Source of the DNA: Agrobacterium salinitolerans
GTDB taxonomy: Bacteria; Pseudomonadota; Alphaproteobacteria; Rhizobiales; Rhizobiaceae
Length of the DNA stretch: 64,000 nt
Direction: 5' to 3'
Assembly (NCBI RefSeq): GCF_002008225.1
Contig: NZ_MRDH01000027.1
Span: 62,001-126,000, forward strand
How positions within the stretch are numbered: the first letter of the stretch is position 1; every line of letters begins with the position of its first letter. Position numbers and translations under genes: made by a program. Positions 17,344 to 27,149 of this stretch are shown here, piece after piece. Below the pieces are notes generated by a model. It did not search any database. It was given only the letters and a program-made list of their open reading frames with translations, and was not told the origin of the DNA.

Positions 17344-17548
17344 TTCTACAACCTCGTGCGGTCTAAACCTCAGGCCCTGATACGCGGGATTGTTCGTGAG
17401 CATCTGGCCACTTTGGAGTAGTGTCGAGCTATTGCTGTTGGTTCTAAGCACGAGATCGCCCGCGGTCGTTCCGCGACCAGGGTTCGCCAATCTAGCGCCG
17501 TGATTATCTGATCATTTGCCTCGCAGCGAGGATACCCCCTCTTGAAGT
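17344..17548. other. Intergenic stretch upstream of the IS relic
   Basis: About 200 bp with no supported gene, between the LysR stop and the recognisable transposase relic. It may be further decayed insertion-sequence DNA, but I could not align any part of it to a transposase. Confidence 0.35.
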
Positions 17549-17802
17549 GGAGGATGCCGGCGCGGAAACTGCCATGACAATACCGTGCACCAGAGCTTCT
17601 TCGATCTGTTGAAGCGGGAGCGGGTATGGCGAAAGGTTTATCGCTCAAGAGACGAAGTCGGGCAGGACGTGTTCGACTACATCGAGATGTTTTACAACCC
17701 GAAGCGCAAACATGTCTAAAACGGGATGCTGTCACCCGTCGAGTTCGAAGAACGGCAGAAAACGTAACCCGAGGGTGTCTACGAAACGCGGGGCTATTCA
17801 GT
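17549..17802 (+). pseudogene. IS3-family transposase (OrfB) C-terminal relic
   Basis: Reading from 17549, the frame gives the end of an IS3-family OrfB: RRGNCHDNTVHQSFFDLLKR, then DVFDYIEMFYNPKRKHV, then after an in-frame TAA NGMLSPVEFEERQKT, another TAA and GVYETRGYS. Active relatives have NCHDNAVAESFF, where the E is the last acid of the DDE triad; here it is Q. With two internal stops, a lost catalytic residue and no N-terminal part or OrfA, it cannot be functional. It marks an old insertion at the border of the catabolic modules. Confidence 0.8.
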
Positions 17803-17993
17803 TTCTCTCCGGAGCCAAGCGTCATCGCTCGCTGATTTCAGCCTGCTTTTGCGGGCTTGTTTGTCTGGCGCTCGTCTGGAACATCAGTATGGCGCTTCAG
17901 GAGCAGCGACGAAACGCGGCTGAAATGGCATGCGGTTTCACGTAGTCGGTTGCGACCGCGCTTCGCCCAGCTCTTTTCCAACGTCCAGCGTGT

Positions 17994-19139
17994 TCAACGA
18001 AACCGAAGGTTCCGGCGTGTCAGCTGATCGACGGAGGTGCAGCCCATCAGTTTCATGCCGCGCTCGATTTCGATACGCATCAACTCGAGCGCTCTTTCCA
18101 CGCCCGGTTGCCCGGCAGCAGCCAAGGGGAAAAGGTAATAGCGGCCGAGCCCCACGGCTTTTGCACCGAGAGACAGTGCTTTCAAAACATGGGTGCCGCG
18201 CTGCACGCCGCCATCCATCATCACGTCGATCCGGTCGCCGACCGCATCGACGATCTCGGCCAGCTGATCGAAGGCGCTGCGGGAGCCATCGAGCTGGCGG
18301 CCGCCGTGATTGGAAAGCACGATGCCGCTGCAGCCGATGTCGACGGCGCGTCTGGCGTCATCCACCGACATGATGCCCTTCAGGCAGAACGGCCCGCCCC
18401 ATTCGCGCACCATCTGCGCCACGTCGTCCCAGTTCATCGAAGGGTCGAGCATGTCGGTGAAATAGCGGCTGATGGAAAGAGCGCCGCCGTCCATTTTAAT
18501 GTGGTCGTCGAGCTGCGGCAGGCTGAAGCGCTCATGCGTCAGGTAATTGATGCCCCAGGCCGGCTTGATGGCAAATTGTGCGATGCCGGAAAGATTGAGC
18601 TTGAACGGAATGGCAAAGCCGGTGCGCTTGTCGCGCTCGCGGTTGCCGCCGGTAATACTGTCCACCGTCAGCATCATCGCCTCGACACCGGCGCTCTTGG
18701 CGCGCGCCATCATATCGCGGTTGAGGCCTCGGTCCTTGTGGAAATAGAACTGATAGACCTGCGGGCCGCCGCTGATCCGGCGCGCTTCTTCCAGGCTCGT
18801 GGTGCCGAGCGAAGAAACGCCGAACATCGTGCCGTATTTTCCCGCCGCGGCCGCAACCGCCCGTTCCCCTTGATGGTGGAAGAGGCGTTGCAGCGCCGTC
18901 GGCGAACAATAGACCGGCATGGACAGCTTCTGCCCCATGACGGTGACCGACATATCCACATCGGCCACGCCCCGCAGCACATCGGGAACGAGATCGCATT
19001 TCTCGAAGGCGGCCGTGTTTCGCCGATACGTCACCTCGTCATCGGCGGCGCCGTCTATATAATTGAAGATCGGTCCGGGCAGACGCTGCTTGGCCATGCG
19101 GCGAAAATCGTGGAAATTATAGCAGTCTTTGAGTTGCAT
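17994..19139 (-). CDS. FMN-dependent alpha-hydroxy acid oxidase / L-lactate dehydrogenase (LldD-like)
   Basis: 381 aa. The alpha/beta barrel has PIFNYIDGAADDE near the N terminus and the catalytic histidine H278 in SNHGGRQLD, followed by the FMN-phosphate motif DGGVQRGTHVLKALSLGAKAVGLGR (shown in part). The length and sequence suit LldD or another alpha-hydroxy acid dehydrogenase oxidising a 2-hydroxy acid to a 2-keto acid, probably membrane-associated as in LldD. It lies 50 bp downstream of the glycan operon, but a 16-bp palindrome in that gap suggests separate control. Confidence 0.88.
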   Translation of the reverse strand: MQLKDCYNFHDFRRMAKQRLPGPIFNYIDGAADDEVTYRRNTAAFEKCDLVPDVLRGVADVDMSVTVMGQKLSMPVYCSPTALQRLFHHQGERAVAAAAGKYGTMFGVSSLGTTSLEEARRISGGPQVYQFYFHKDRGLNRDMMARAKSAGVEAMMLTVDSITGGNRERDKRTGFAIPFKLNLSGIAQFAIKPAWGINYLTHERFSLPQLDDHIKMDGGALSISRYFTDMLDPSMNWDDVAQMVREWGGPFCLKGIMSVDDARRAVDIGCSGIVLSNHGGRQLDGSRSAFDQLAEIVDAVGDRIDVMMDGGVQRGTHVLKALSLGAKAVGLGRYYLFPLAAAGQPGVERALELMRIEIERGMKLMGCTSVDQLTRRNLRFR

Positions 19140-19159
19140 CTTTTACTCGACCGGTCAGG

Positions 19160-19175
19160 TTTGAAAGCTTTCAAA
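19160..19175. promoter_or_regulatory. Perfect 16-bp palindrome, candidate operator upstream of the LldD-like gene
   Basis: TTTGAAAGCTTTCAAA reads the same on both strands. It is centred 28 bp upstream of the minus-strand LldD-like start at 19139, in the 50-bp gap after the acyltransferase-fusion gene. The TTGAAAG..CTTTCAA half-sites recall LacI/GalR-family operators, but no LacI-type gene is in the window. Confidence 0.5.
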
Positions 19176-19189
19176 AGAGTGTCGGAAAC

Positions 19190-20857
19190 CTATACCGGAG
19201 ATTTGGAGCGGGCAATCAGGCCACGGACGATTTCCGCAGGCTCGAAGCGATGGATGCCGCGAGGTCGGAACGGCAGGAGATGTTCCGCATCGAGGAGCTT
19301 CGCTGAAAGCCAGAGAACCGACATCCACATTTCCGTGCCCTGCAGGCCGGCCGGATGCCCCTCGGCAAAGGCAAATCCTCTGTTCCTTTGCCAGCGTCCC
19401 TCATTTCGGCGCAGAATTTCGCGGGCTATCTCTTTCGCCTCGTCCTGCCGGTGATCCGTCTGTTTCAGGCACAGAAGAAGCGGGTGGATTGTATCGAGCA
19501 GGTTACAGGCATTAAAATCCTCGCCGTGGAAACCGCCATAGGCACGATAATTGGCGATAACGGAGTCTATTGCTGCGTCCGGATAGGGAAGGGAAAGGCC
19601 GAACTGCGCGTAAGAGCCGCGGGTAAGCCGGTAAAAACCGTTGACCGGTTGCAGCAGGCCCTGTGCGGCAGTCGGCTCACCCCAAAGCCCGGTGGTTTTG
19701 TCCGCATTCATCGCCAGCCAACCGAAGAGAACGGTGAGGTTGTCGCCGGATGTGAAATAGCGCCTGTTGAAATAAAGCGCGGTGGCGATGGCGTCTATTG
19801 TGGCGCCGCAATGCCATGCCCGGCTTTGCCACGGCAATTCTTCCAGCAGGAGGATGAGTTCTTCGGCGCGCAGACGCTCAATGAAAGCGATCGGCTGTTT
19901 TGGCGCAGCTCCGAAACATTCAAGCGCATATCCGACAGCCAGAATATTATAGAGGACGGCAGGGTCCTTCTCGGGAGATGTAGAAGAGCGGTGGTGACGG
20001 TTAAGAAAAAGCCCCGTTTCTTGATCCTGCAAGGCCTGAAGATTGGCCACGGTTTTTCCGGTATCGAAAGCGATCTTTTCCTGTCCGAAGGCTGCTGCGA
20101 TCTCGATGGCATCGCACAGATGCCTGACGCTTTCGACCTCACCTCCAGATGCATCGGCGGAACGATAGACGCCATCCTCGCCATAGGAGCGGATGGCCAC
20201 AAGCCAGTCGTCCGCAATCTCCTTGCCGAGTTCTCGCAGCGGGCTATCGGGTTCCATCAGCGTCGGCGCGGCCGCTTTTTTTCCGCGATATCGCAGAACC
20301 CGGGCGGGAACGCCGCCTGCAATGGCCATGGCGGGAACGTCCTTCGCCACCACCGCGCCTGCGGCGACAACAGCGCCGCGTCCTATCTTCACGCCATCAA
20401 GCACAACCGCATTGGCGCCGATCCAGACGTCGTCGCCGATCTCTATCCCGAGCGAGGTCAGCGATTGGCGGTGGATCGGAGTTTCAATGTCGTCGAAGCC
20501 ATGGTTGAAGCCGACGATGCTGACATGTGAGGCGATGCGCACGCCATTGCCGATTGTGACCTTGCCGGAAAGACAGGCATAGGGGTTGATCGAGACATTG
20601 TCGCCGAGTTCGATATCGCCGCGCACGATTGCGTAACCGGCGATCCACGAATACGCACCCATAAGGAGTCTATCCGTATGTACCTCGGCCTTGGCGGCGA
20701 TGTAGACGCCCTGCCCGAAAACGGTGTTGGCAGAGCGCTTGAGGCCACGCAACCGCGCCTGATGGTCGGGGCCGTCGATATCCTCCTGCTTCCGCTCCCA
20801 GGTCAGGATGTTCAGCCGATCCGACCTTTGGGAAAAGCTCGATACTTCGTCTGTCAT
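19190..20857 (-). CDS. Left-handed beta-helix acyltransferase fused to an alpha/alpha-toroid-like domain
   Basis: 555 aa. Residues about 40-190 carry hexapeptide repeats of CysE/WbbJ-like O-acetyltransferases ([32 protein letters not shown] with the likely catalytic histidine, [34 protein letters not shown]). The remaining 340 aa are helical with W-rich repeats ([39 protein letters not shown]), resembling six-hairpin or prenyltransferase-like toroids. No signal peptide is seen. It overlaps the DUF2264 gene by 4 bp and ends the minus-strand glycan operon. Acetylation or deacetylation-linked handling of the imported glycan is a guess. Confidence 0.72.
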   Translation of the reverse strand: MTDEVSSFSQRSDRLNILTWERKQEDIDGPDHQARLRGLKRSANTVFGQGVYIAAKAEVHTDRLLMGAYSWIAGYAIVRGDIELGDNVSINPYACLSGKVTIGNGVRIASHVSIVGFNHGFDDIETPIHRQSLTSLGIEIGDDVWIGANAVVLDGVKIGRGAVVAAGAVVAKDVPAMAIAGGVPARVLRYRGKKAAAPTLMEPDSPLRELGKEIADDWLVAIRSYGEDGVYRSADASGGEVESVRHLCDAIEIAAAFGQEKIAFDTGKTVANLQALQDQETGLFLNRHHRSSTSPEKDPAVLYNILAVGYALECFGAAPKQPIAFIERLRAEELILLLEELPWQSRAWHCGATIDAIATALYFNRRYFTSGDNLTVLFGWLAMNADKTTGLWGEPTAAQGLLQPVNGFYRLTRGSYAQFGLSLPYPDAAIDSVIANYRAYGGFHGEDFNACNLLDTIHPLLLCLKQTDHRQDEAKEIAREILRRNEGRWQRNRGFAFAEGHPAGLQGTEMWMSVLWLSAKLLDAEHLLPFRPRGIHRFEPAEIVRGLIARSKSPV

Positions 20858-22728
20858 CTCCGCCAGCCTGCGCGGGTTTCATCGAGAGCATAGGCGGGAA
20901 CGCGTCGCCCCTCCCGCCTGAACATCTCTTCCAGCCTCGGGAGATCTGGACTTTCGGGGAGGACAGCCAATGCGGCCTCTGCTTCTCTACCGGCCGGCAG
21001 TGCCATGGCCGCCGTCACTAGGAGCGTTTCGCCGGATGCGATGGCGCCGCGCAATTGCGGAACAAGGGTTCTGGCGTGGATGAGGTTGGTATTGGCGATT
21101 GCCTGATGGCACACGCCTTCGCGCCGAATGCCAGCCGAAAGATCGACGATGAGGCTGGTGTCAGTCTGTCCGTAACAGACGGCGCGACCTTCACCCGCCT
21201 CGGTGCAGTCGCGATTGAAATCGGCCCGCTCTATGGCAAATCCGCCTTCCGATGTTTGCAAGGGGCGCGGGGTGCGGATGCGGTGCAGCCTTATGTGCCA
21301 GGGGTTTTGTGGCACGAGCCAGGTCTCGATCTCGACATCCGCCCATGGCCGCCAGCGGGAATAGAGGCAGTCTCTCGCAATCAAGGCCTCTTCCATCGTC
21401 TCGCGGGTGCGCAAGTGCACGCCATCGTCGGAAAGGCCGAGCATGCCGTCGAAACTCGCGGCGGCGAAATGCCGGTCATCCGCCTCGACATTGAAGGCAT
21501 AACGGGTGGAATAGACGAATTTCGAGTATTTTTCCTGTGCGCCGCGCATCCTGTCGTGCTGCTGCCCGGAGGACAGGACCACGATATTGCCCGGCGTATG
21601 AAAGGCCACCATACCGGGCTCCGCCAAGGGAACCGGTTTGGCAAATTCCTGCGGTTCTGCCTCATCCGCAGTCCAGAATGGGTGATCGGCGGGCAGCGCC
21701 AGCGGCAGGAAAAATTTGAGCGCCCAATAGGGGGAACAGGGAGAATTGTAGCTCTCGCTCATCAAAAGATTTGGGTAGCCATATCCGACCGACAGGACGC
21801 CGTCGCGGTCCGCGATAGGCCGCTTCGACCACCAGCGGATATGGCGCATGTAATAACCCTTGATCTCCGGCCACGGCAGCGCCTCCAGACCGGAAAAGGC
21901 AAGAGCGCCCCAAAAACCGCCCGCCGCAAAACGGTAGGTCTGGCTACGTCCGAAGGCGAGCGAGGCCCCGTCAGGACCGAACCAGTGGCGTATGTCACGG
22001 GTGAAAATGCGCGAGCGTTCGAGCAAGCGCATTTTTCGCGCGTCGTCGCCTTTTGCCAGCACCGTATAGATCAGGCCGTAAAAATGCATGGCGAAGGGAA
22101 TATAGTGGTCGACCCGGCGCACCGGCCCGTCGCGATACCAGCCGTTGCCGATATCGAAAGCCTCGAGTTCATCGAGATAGGTCTGGGTCTTGGCGCGGTC
22201 GAATTCCACGCCGACCCGTTCCAGCCCGAGATCGATCAGAACCCGGAAGAATTTCCAGTTATTGTCGACGAATTCCCGCTCGCGGGCAGCAAGAAGATAG
22301 GCGACGACGGCCTGCCTGTCCGTTTCGGCAAGCGGCTCCCAGATATGTTCGGGAACCATGGCGAGCGCAAATCCTATCGCCGCCAGCTCGACCAGCCGCT
22401 GGTGCCGATCAGCCGTGTCGCCCCAATATTCGGGGTGGGCGGGGTTGGCGCCATTGGCCAGTCCACGCCTGTAGAGATCCCAGTGGGGAAAGTCATAACC
22501 GCCGGCGGCAAGTGGAACGATGCCCCATAGTGGCCGGGCAAAACCCTCCAGTTCCGCCGCAGGAAAATCGAAAATCGCCCCCGTCGCTCCAAGTCGGACA
22601 CGCGCGCCGCCGGGTGAAAAACAGGCAAGCAGCGGGTTGAAGAGATCGATCACCGCCTTTGCGAGATCGTCCCGGCTTAAAAGCGGATTGTGAAAGAGCG
22701 GATTGGCTGTGGCGGTCTCGTGAGGCAC
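20854..22728 (-). CDS. DUF2264 domain protein
   Basis: 624 aa, recognised as DUF2264 from the N-terminal layout ([37 protein letters not shown]) and [17 protein letters not shown]. The family is found in polysaccharide-utilisation loci; its N-terminal half looks like an alpha/alpha barrel and the C-terminal half is beta-rich. A lyase or glycosidase role is suspected but to my knowledge not settled. No signal peptide, so it probably acts on imported oligosaccharides. It lies 68 bp after the sugar-binding protein gene. Confidence 0.82.
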   Translation of the reverse strand: MPHETATANPLFHNPLLSRDDLAKAVIDLFNPLLACFSPGGARVRLGATGAIFDFPAAELEGFARPLWGIVPLAAGGYDFPHWDLYRRGLANGANPAHPEYWGDTADRHQRLVELAAIGFALAMVPEHIWEPLAETDRQAVVAYLLAAREREFVDNNWKFFRVLIDLGLERVGVEFDRAKTQTYLDELEAFDIGNGWYRDGPVRRVDHYIPFAMHFYGLIYTVLAKGDDARKMRLLERSRIFTRDIRHWFGPDGASLAFGRSQTYRFAAGGFWGALAFSGLEALPWPEIKGYYMRHIRWWSKRPIADRDGVLSVGYGYPNLLMSESYNSPCSPYWALKFFLPLALPADHPFWTADEAEPQEFAKPVPLAEPGMVAFHTPGNIVVLSSGQQHDRMRGAQEKYSKFVYSTRYAFNVEADDRHFAAASFDGMLGLSDDGVHLRTRETMEEALIARDCLYSRWRPWADVEIETWLVPQNPWHIRLHRIRTPRPLQTSEGGFAIERADFNRDCTEAGEGRAVCYGQTDTSLIVDLSAGIRREGVCHQAIANTNLIHARTLVPQLRGAIASGETLLVTAAMALPAGREAEAALAVLPESPDLPRLEEMFRREGRRVPAYALDETRAGWRR

Positions 22729-22796
22729 GGTGACGAATATCCGGAATTCATGATCGAAGGAAGGGCCGCAGGCTCATCGCCCGCGGCCCTGGGGCA

Positions 22797-24077
22797 TTAT
22801 TTAATGGCCTTGACGCCGTCATGCATGTCCTTGATGCCATCATCGATGGAGATATTGTCGGTCATCAGCGCATCATGCACGCGGTTCAGCACAACTTCGA
22901 TCTTGGCCGCATTCGGGTTGACCGCCATTTCCAGATAGGCCTTGCCCGCCTGCAGCGCGTCCTTGCTGTTCTGATCCTGCGGGAAGCCCGGCAGTGCTGC
23001 GATCTTCTCGGCCACATCATCGGTTCTGAGCGCAGGGAAAGTGCCGGTGGAGGCGATGATCGCCGCACCCTCAGGTCCGGTAACGAAGTGGATGAAATCC
23101 AGCGCCGCTTCCTTGTGGTCGGAATTGGCATTGACCGACAACCCTGCAATCTGCGCGGCCGTCGCCCCTGCCTGCACACCATCCGGATGGGGGAACTTCA
23201 CGATGCCCCAGTTGGCGCTTTTCGACTCGCCGGATTTCACCTTGGCAATCTGGGTGCCGACAAACCATGTGCCCATGGGCAGCATGCCGATCGTTCCGTT
23301 GAAGAAAAGAGCGGAATAATGGGTATTCGAGGTTTTCAGCGAGGCGTAGGACGGTATCGCGCCGCTCTTTTGCAGGGCAAGCGCACGCTCATACCAGGGT
23401 TTCAGGAATTCATAATTACCGTCCACCAGCGTGTGCTTGCCGTCCTGAATACCGGGCAGCTGCACCGTCGAACGCCAGGTGTGCAGCAGCGCGCCGTAGG
23501 TGCGGTTGGCGCCCATGCCACCCTTCAGCTTGCCGGCGATTTCATCGAACTGCGCCCAGCTCATGTCATTGGTGGGGTAGGGCACGCCGGCCTTGTCGAA
23601 AATATCCTTGTTGTAATAGACCACCCAGAAATCCGAGCGGAACGGCAGGGCGTAAATCTTGCCGTCGATGGTCAGTTCCTCGATCAGGCCGCCATAGGGC
23701 GCCGTCTCGATCTTCTGGTCCTTGATGAAGCCGCTGAGATCGGTGATGTTGCCGGCGCGCACCAGATTGGCGTAGCCGGGCACGTCCTTGATGGTGACGA
23801 CGTCGATATCCTTGGAGCCGCCGGTCAGCTGAGTGGATATCATCTGCGTATAGTCCTGCGAGCCGAGGTCGACCACCTCGAACGTCACGTTCGGATGTTT
23901 TTGCTTGTAGGCCTCCATCAAGGGTTTGAAATAAGCGCCCTTGTCCAAATCCCAAAGCGCCCATTTAAGCGTGACGGGCGCATCGCCCGCAGCAAGCGCT
24001 GTTCCTCCCATGCCGATCGCAATGCCGAGACCGGCGGTTGCGAGAGCAAATGCACGTCTGGTTGTCTTAAACTCCAT
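22797..24077 (-). CDS. Sugar ABC importer periplasmic binding protein
   Basis: 426 aa, family 1 extracellular solute-binding protein. The N terminus is a signal peptide with an RR start (TTRRAFALATAGLGIAIG, cleavage near ALAAGD), which could be Tat-type. The mature body shows VTLKWALWD, GGSKDIDVVTIKDVPGYANL and DMSWAQFDEIAGKLK typical of oligosaccharide binders. It serves the MalF/MalG-type permeases and UgpC-like ATPase encoded upstream in the same operon. Ligand: probably an unsaturated or uronic-acid oligosaccharide, judged from GH88 and the lyase nearby. Confidence 0.9.
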   Translation of the reverse strand: MEFKTTRRAFALATAGLGIAIGMGGTALAAGDAPVTLKWALWDLDKGAYFKPLMEAYKQKHPNVTFEVVDLGSQDYTQMISTQLTGGSKDIDVVTIKDVPGYANLVRAGNITDLSGFIKDQKIETAPYGGLIEELTIDGKIYALPFRSDFWVVYYNKDIFDKAGVPYPTNDMSWAQFDEIAGKLKGGMGANRTYGALLHTWRSTVQLPGIQDGKHTLVDGNYEFLKPWYERALALQKSGAIPSYASLKTSNTHYSALFFNGTIGMLPMGTWFVGTQIAKVKSGESKSANWGIVKFPHPDGVQAGATAAQIAGLSVNANSDHKEAALDFIHFVTGPEGAAIIASTGTFPALRTDDVAEKIAALPGFPQDQNSKDALQAGKAYLEMAVNPNAAKIEVVLNRVHDALMTDNISIDDGIKDMHDGVKAIK

Positions 24078-24125
24078 AGCCCGTTTCTCCTTCCCTGACT
24101 GATGTCGTTTTGATTTTAGTCTGCC

Positions 24126-24830
24126 TTAAGCGCCGCTCCCCGCCGGTTCGGGTTTCGGCGCGCGTGTTTTCGCTGCAGCGTTTCTCGCTGCGAAACACAG
24201 GGCGAACATGCCGAGCGAAAAATTGATGGTGGCCGGCATGAACACCGACACCGGATAAAAGAGGATGTGTGCGATCCACAGCGCTGTGACGAAGCCGAGC
24301 GCCGCCAGCATCGGCAACGGTCTGATGAGTGCGGAAAATGCCGCCTGCCGCAGCGTTTCTCCAAGCAGCAAGTCCTGTTTCGCCATGAGAACAATGGCGT
24401 AGGCGCTGAGAAGGATGAGAAGCAGCGTCACTGCCAGACTGATCGTAAAGGGCAGGCTATAAACGAGCTGAAGCCGGGCGGCCCCGGCATAGCTGACAGT
24501 CGCGTAAACACCGGCGCTCACCAGCAGCGCGCTCAAAACCACAAGCGCGGTGCCGCGCAGGGCGAATTTCCGCAAGGCTTCGAGAAAGTCGCGCAGCAGA
24601 TAGGTATTCTCGTCATTTGCGAAGGAAACTGAGATGCGGGCCGTGGCCAGCATCGCCGCTGGCATCGTCACCACCGGCAGGCTGGCGATGATGAACAGGA
24701 GGTTGAGCTTCACCATCTCCCACCATTCGCGCTTGACGATATCGAGGAACAGGGCAAGGCCGGTAAGCTGCGGGGCGTTCTTGTCGATCCCGGCCCCTTC
24801 CCTTGTCCATAAACCTTCCAGCCATTGCAT
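24126..24830 (-). CDS. YesL-family (DUF624) membrane protein
   Basis: 234 aa from the ATG at 24830, preceded by GGGGAG; the frame is open to 24896 but that would overlap the ATPase gene. Four to five hydrophobic helices are visible (LLFIIASLPVVTMPAAMLA, ALVVLSALLVSAGVYATV, FTISLAVTLLLILLSAYAI, AALGFVTALWIAHILF). YesL is the small membrane protein of the Bacillus rhamnogalacturonan locus, next to sugar importers and GH88/GH105 genes, as here. Its function is unknown; it may assist the importer. Confidence 0.82.
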   Translation of the reverse strand: MQWLEGLWTREGAGIDKNAPQLTGLALFLDIVKREWWEMVKLNLLFIIASLPVVTMPAAMLATARISVSFANDENTYLLRDFLEALRKFALRGTALVVLSALLVSAGVYATVSYAGAARLQLVYSLPFTISLAVTLLLILLSAYAIVLMAKQDLLLGETLRQAAFSALIRPLPMLAALGFVTALWIAHILFYPVSVFMPATINFSLGMFALCFAARNAAAKTRAPKPEPAGSGA

Positions 24831-24849
24831 CGCGTTTCTCCCCGTCGCC

Positions 24850-25959
24850 TCAATAAAGGATCGATCGCTCGGTGGCGGGATCGAAAAGCTGTGCATTCGT
24901 CAGATCCGCCACCAGTTCGACGGGATCGCCGATCTTCGCCCTGAAACGCGGTGAGACGCGCGCGACGAGGTTTCGCCCGCCGGAGACGAGGTTGAGATGC
25001 ACCTCCGATCCCATCGGCTCCGCCAGTTCCACCGTCGCCCGGAAGGGTGCGACATTGGCGGCGTCGATATCCGCCGGGGCGAATTCGTGGAAGTTTTCCG
25101 GGCGGATGCCGAGAACGATGTCCTTTCCTTCATAGGGGCGCAGGCGTGCGGTATCGATGCCTGCCGGCAGTGGCAAGGAAGCGCCGTCGAACAGGGCGGT
25201 GAAGCGGTCGCCGTCACGGCGTAGCGTTACCGGCAGCATGTTCATCTGCGGCGCGCCGATGAAGCCCGCGACGAACATGTTGATCGGTCGGTCGTAGAGA
25301 TTTTGCGGCGTATCCACTTGCTGGATATGGCCGTCCTTCATCACCACGATGCGGTCTGCCATGGTCATGGCTTCCACCTGATCGTGGGTGACGTAAATGA
25401 AGGTGGCGTCGAGCCGTTTGTGCAGTTTGGAGATTTCCGACCGCATCGTTCCGCGCAGCTTGGCGTCGAGATTGGAAAGCGGCTCATCGAGCAGAAAGAC
25501 TTCCGGATTGCGCACCATGGCGCGGCCAAGCGCGACACGCTGGCGCTGGCCGCCGGAAAGCGCTTTCGGCTTTCGGTTCAAGAGATGGGTGATGTCGAGA
25601 ATTTTCGCCGCATCCTTGACCTTGGTGTCGATGAGATGGCGCGGCGCCTTTCTGAGTTCCAGACCGAAGGCCATGTTCTTGTAGACCGTCATATGCGGGT
25701 AAAGTGCATAGTTCTGGAACACCATGGCGATGTCGCGGTCCTTGGAGGGCACATCGTTCATCATGTCCTCGCCGATGCGCAACTCCCCGCCGGAGATTTC
25801 CTCCAGCCCGGCGATCATCCTGAGCGTCGTGGATTTTCCGCACCCGGAAGGGCCGACCAGAATGATGAATTCCTTGTCGGCAATATCCAGATCGATATCG
25901 TGAACGACCTTGAGCGCGCCGAAGGTCTTGTTGAGTTTTTTCAGGGAAATGCTAGCCAT
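24850..25959 (-). CDS. Sugar ABC importer ATPase (UgpC/MsmK/MalK-like)
   Basis: 369 aa. The N-terminal nucleotide-binding domain has Walker A VGPSGCGKST, Q-loop FQNYALYPHMTV, signature LSGGQRQRVALGRAM, Walker B VFLLDEPLSNLDAKLR and H-loop VTHDQVEAMT. The C-terminal TOBE/MalK regulatory domain (LGIRPENFHEF) is complete, so length fits the sugar CUT1 class. Gap of 13 bp to the GH88 gene. It powers the MalFG-type permease encoded at 27150-28940. Confidence 0.92.
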   Translation of the reverse strand: MASISLKKLNKTFGALKVVHDIDLDIADKEFIILVGPSGCGKSTTLRMIAGLEEISGGELRIGEDMMNDVPSKDRDIAMVFQNYALYPHMTVYKNMAFGLELRKAPRHLIDTKVKDAAKILDITHLLNRKPKALSGGQRQRVALGRAMVRNPEVFLLDEPLSNLDAKLRGTMRSEISKLHKRLDATFIYVTHDQVEAMTMADRIVVMKDGHIQQVDTPQNLYDRPINMFVAGFIGAPQMNMLPVTLRRDGDRFTALFDGASLPLPAGIDTARLRPYEGKDIVLGIRPENFHEFAPADIDAANVAPFRATVELAEPMGSEVHLNLVSGGRNLVARVSPRFRAKIGDPVELVADLTNAQLFDPATERSILY

Positions 25960-25972
25960 CTGTGCCTCGCGC

Positions 25973-27145
25973 TCACCAATAGGAAGACCAGTTGCGCGAA
26001 AGCCGGATCAGCGCTTCCAGATAATAATAATCGCCCCAGGAGACGCACTCATCGACGCCTTCGCCCCGGCAGGTGTTGTGGGGCGTCTTCTTGGAATAGG
26101 TGCCGTGCAGAAGCTGCCCGTTGGAGATCGCGGGATCGCGAACCGAATAGAGATCGGCGAGGCTTTTCACCATGCGCCTTGCCAGGTCGCGATACTCCGC
26201 GGCCTTTTCCGGCGTTTCCAGCTCCGCCATTTCCAGGAGGCCGCAGGCGACGATGGCCGCCGCCGAGCTGTCGCGCGGTTCGCCATCGCCACCCGCAAAA
26301 ATCAGGTCCCAATAGGGTACGAGATCATCGGGCAGGCGTTTAAGATAGAAGGCGAGAAGCCGCTCGAAGGTGTCGCGATAGGCGGGCAGACGCTCATAAC
26401 GATAGGAAATGGCCATGCCGGCGATGCCCCAGGCCTGTCCACGGGCCCAGTAACTCTCGTCGCTGTAACCCTGCTTGGTCACACCGCGCACCGGCGCGCC
26501 GGTCTCCGGGTCCATGTAAAATGTATGATAGGTGGAATCGTCCGGCCGGACGGAATGGGCAAGTGTGGTGCGGGCATGGGCAAGCGCCACGGTGCGGTAG
26601 TCTTCCCGGCCCGTTTCACGGCTCGCCCAATAAAGCAGCGGCAGGTTCAAAAGGCAGTCGATAATGTAGCGATATTCGTTGGGATTGTCCCTGCGGCCCC
26701 AGGCCTGGATGAATTGCCCGACCGGCTGGAACCGTTCCATCAACTGGTCCGCCGCCATCAGCGCCGCGCGTCTTCCATCCTCATCGGCCACCAGTTTCCA
26801 TGCGGCGATGCAGGAGGGCGAGTAGAGAAAGCCCATATCGTGATGATCGGTCTCGATGCGCTTTTCGATACGGTGCAGGAAGCTCTGCACCTGTATTTGC
26901 GCCGCATGCTGAAAGGTCCTGTCGCCGGTATGTTCGAAGGCGAGCCATATCTGGCCGGGCCAGAAACCGGCGGTCCACTGGTCGTTGGCCACTGCGGGGT
27001 AAAAATTCTTCACGCTCGAATGGTTCTGCGCGGCATAGGTGAACTCAGGCAGATTGCGCCTGACCTGCGCGACGGCGGCCGTCAGCGCTACGTCGATTTC
27101 CGCTGCGGTGATCGGGGTTGGAAGGGACGTGGTCAAATCGAGCAT
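25973..27145 (-). CDS. Glycoside hydrolase family 88, unsaturated glucuronyl hydrolase-like
   Basis: 390 aa alpha/alpha-six-barrel enzyme. Two aspartates correspond to the catalytic pair of unsaturated glucuronyl hydrolase: D103 (HHDMGFLYSP) and D163 (RYIIDCLLNLPLLYW). WTAGFWPGQIWLA and GYSDESYWARGQAWGI are family hallmarks. GH88 removes the 4,5-unsaturated uronate left at the non-reducing end by polysaccharide lyases, by hydrating its double bond. No signal peptide, so it acts in the cytosol on imported oligosaccharides. It is encoded 4 bp after the permease gene. GH105 (YteR-type) is the close alternative. Confidence 0.88.
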   Translation of the reverse strand: MLDLTTSLPTPITAAEIDVALTAAVAQVRRNLPEFTYAAQNHSSVKNFYPAVANDQWTAGFWPGQIWLAFEHTGDRTFQHAAQIQVQSFLHRIEKRIETDHHDMGFLYSPSCIAAWKLVADEDGRRAALMAADQLMERFQPVGQFIQAWGRRDNPNEYRYIIDCLLNLPLLYWASRETGREDYRTVALAHARTTLAHSVRPDDSTYHTFYMDPETGAPVRGVTKQGYSDESYWARGQAWGIAGMAISYRYERLPAYRDTFERLLAFYLKRLPDDLVPYWDLIFAGGDGEPRDSSAAAIVACGLLEMAELETPEKAAEYRDLARRMVKSLADLYSVRDPAISNGQLLHGTYSKKTPHNTCRGEGVDECVSWGDYYYLEALIRLSRNWSSYW

Positions 27146-27149
27146 GAAA

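Noticed and set aside
17370-17825. 151-codon minus-strand open frame across the IS relic
   Set aside because: It runs antisense to the recognisable transposase tail and has no family resemblance.
21055-22530. Long plus-strand open frame of about 490 codons opposite the DUF2264 gene
   Set aside because: It is the antisense shadow of a GC-rich gene; it has no family resemblance, and DUF2264 on the other strand is clear.
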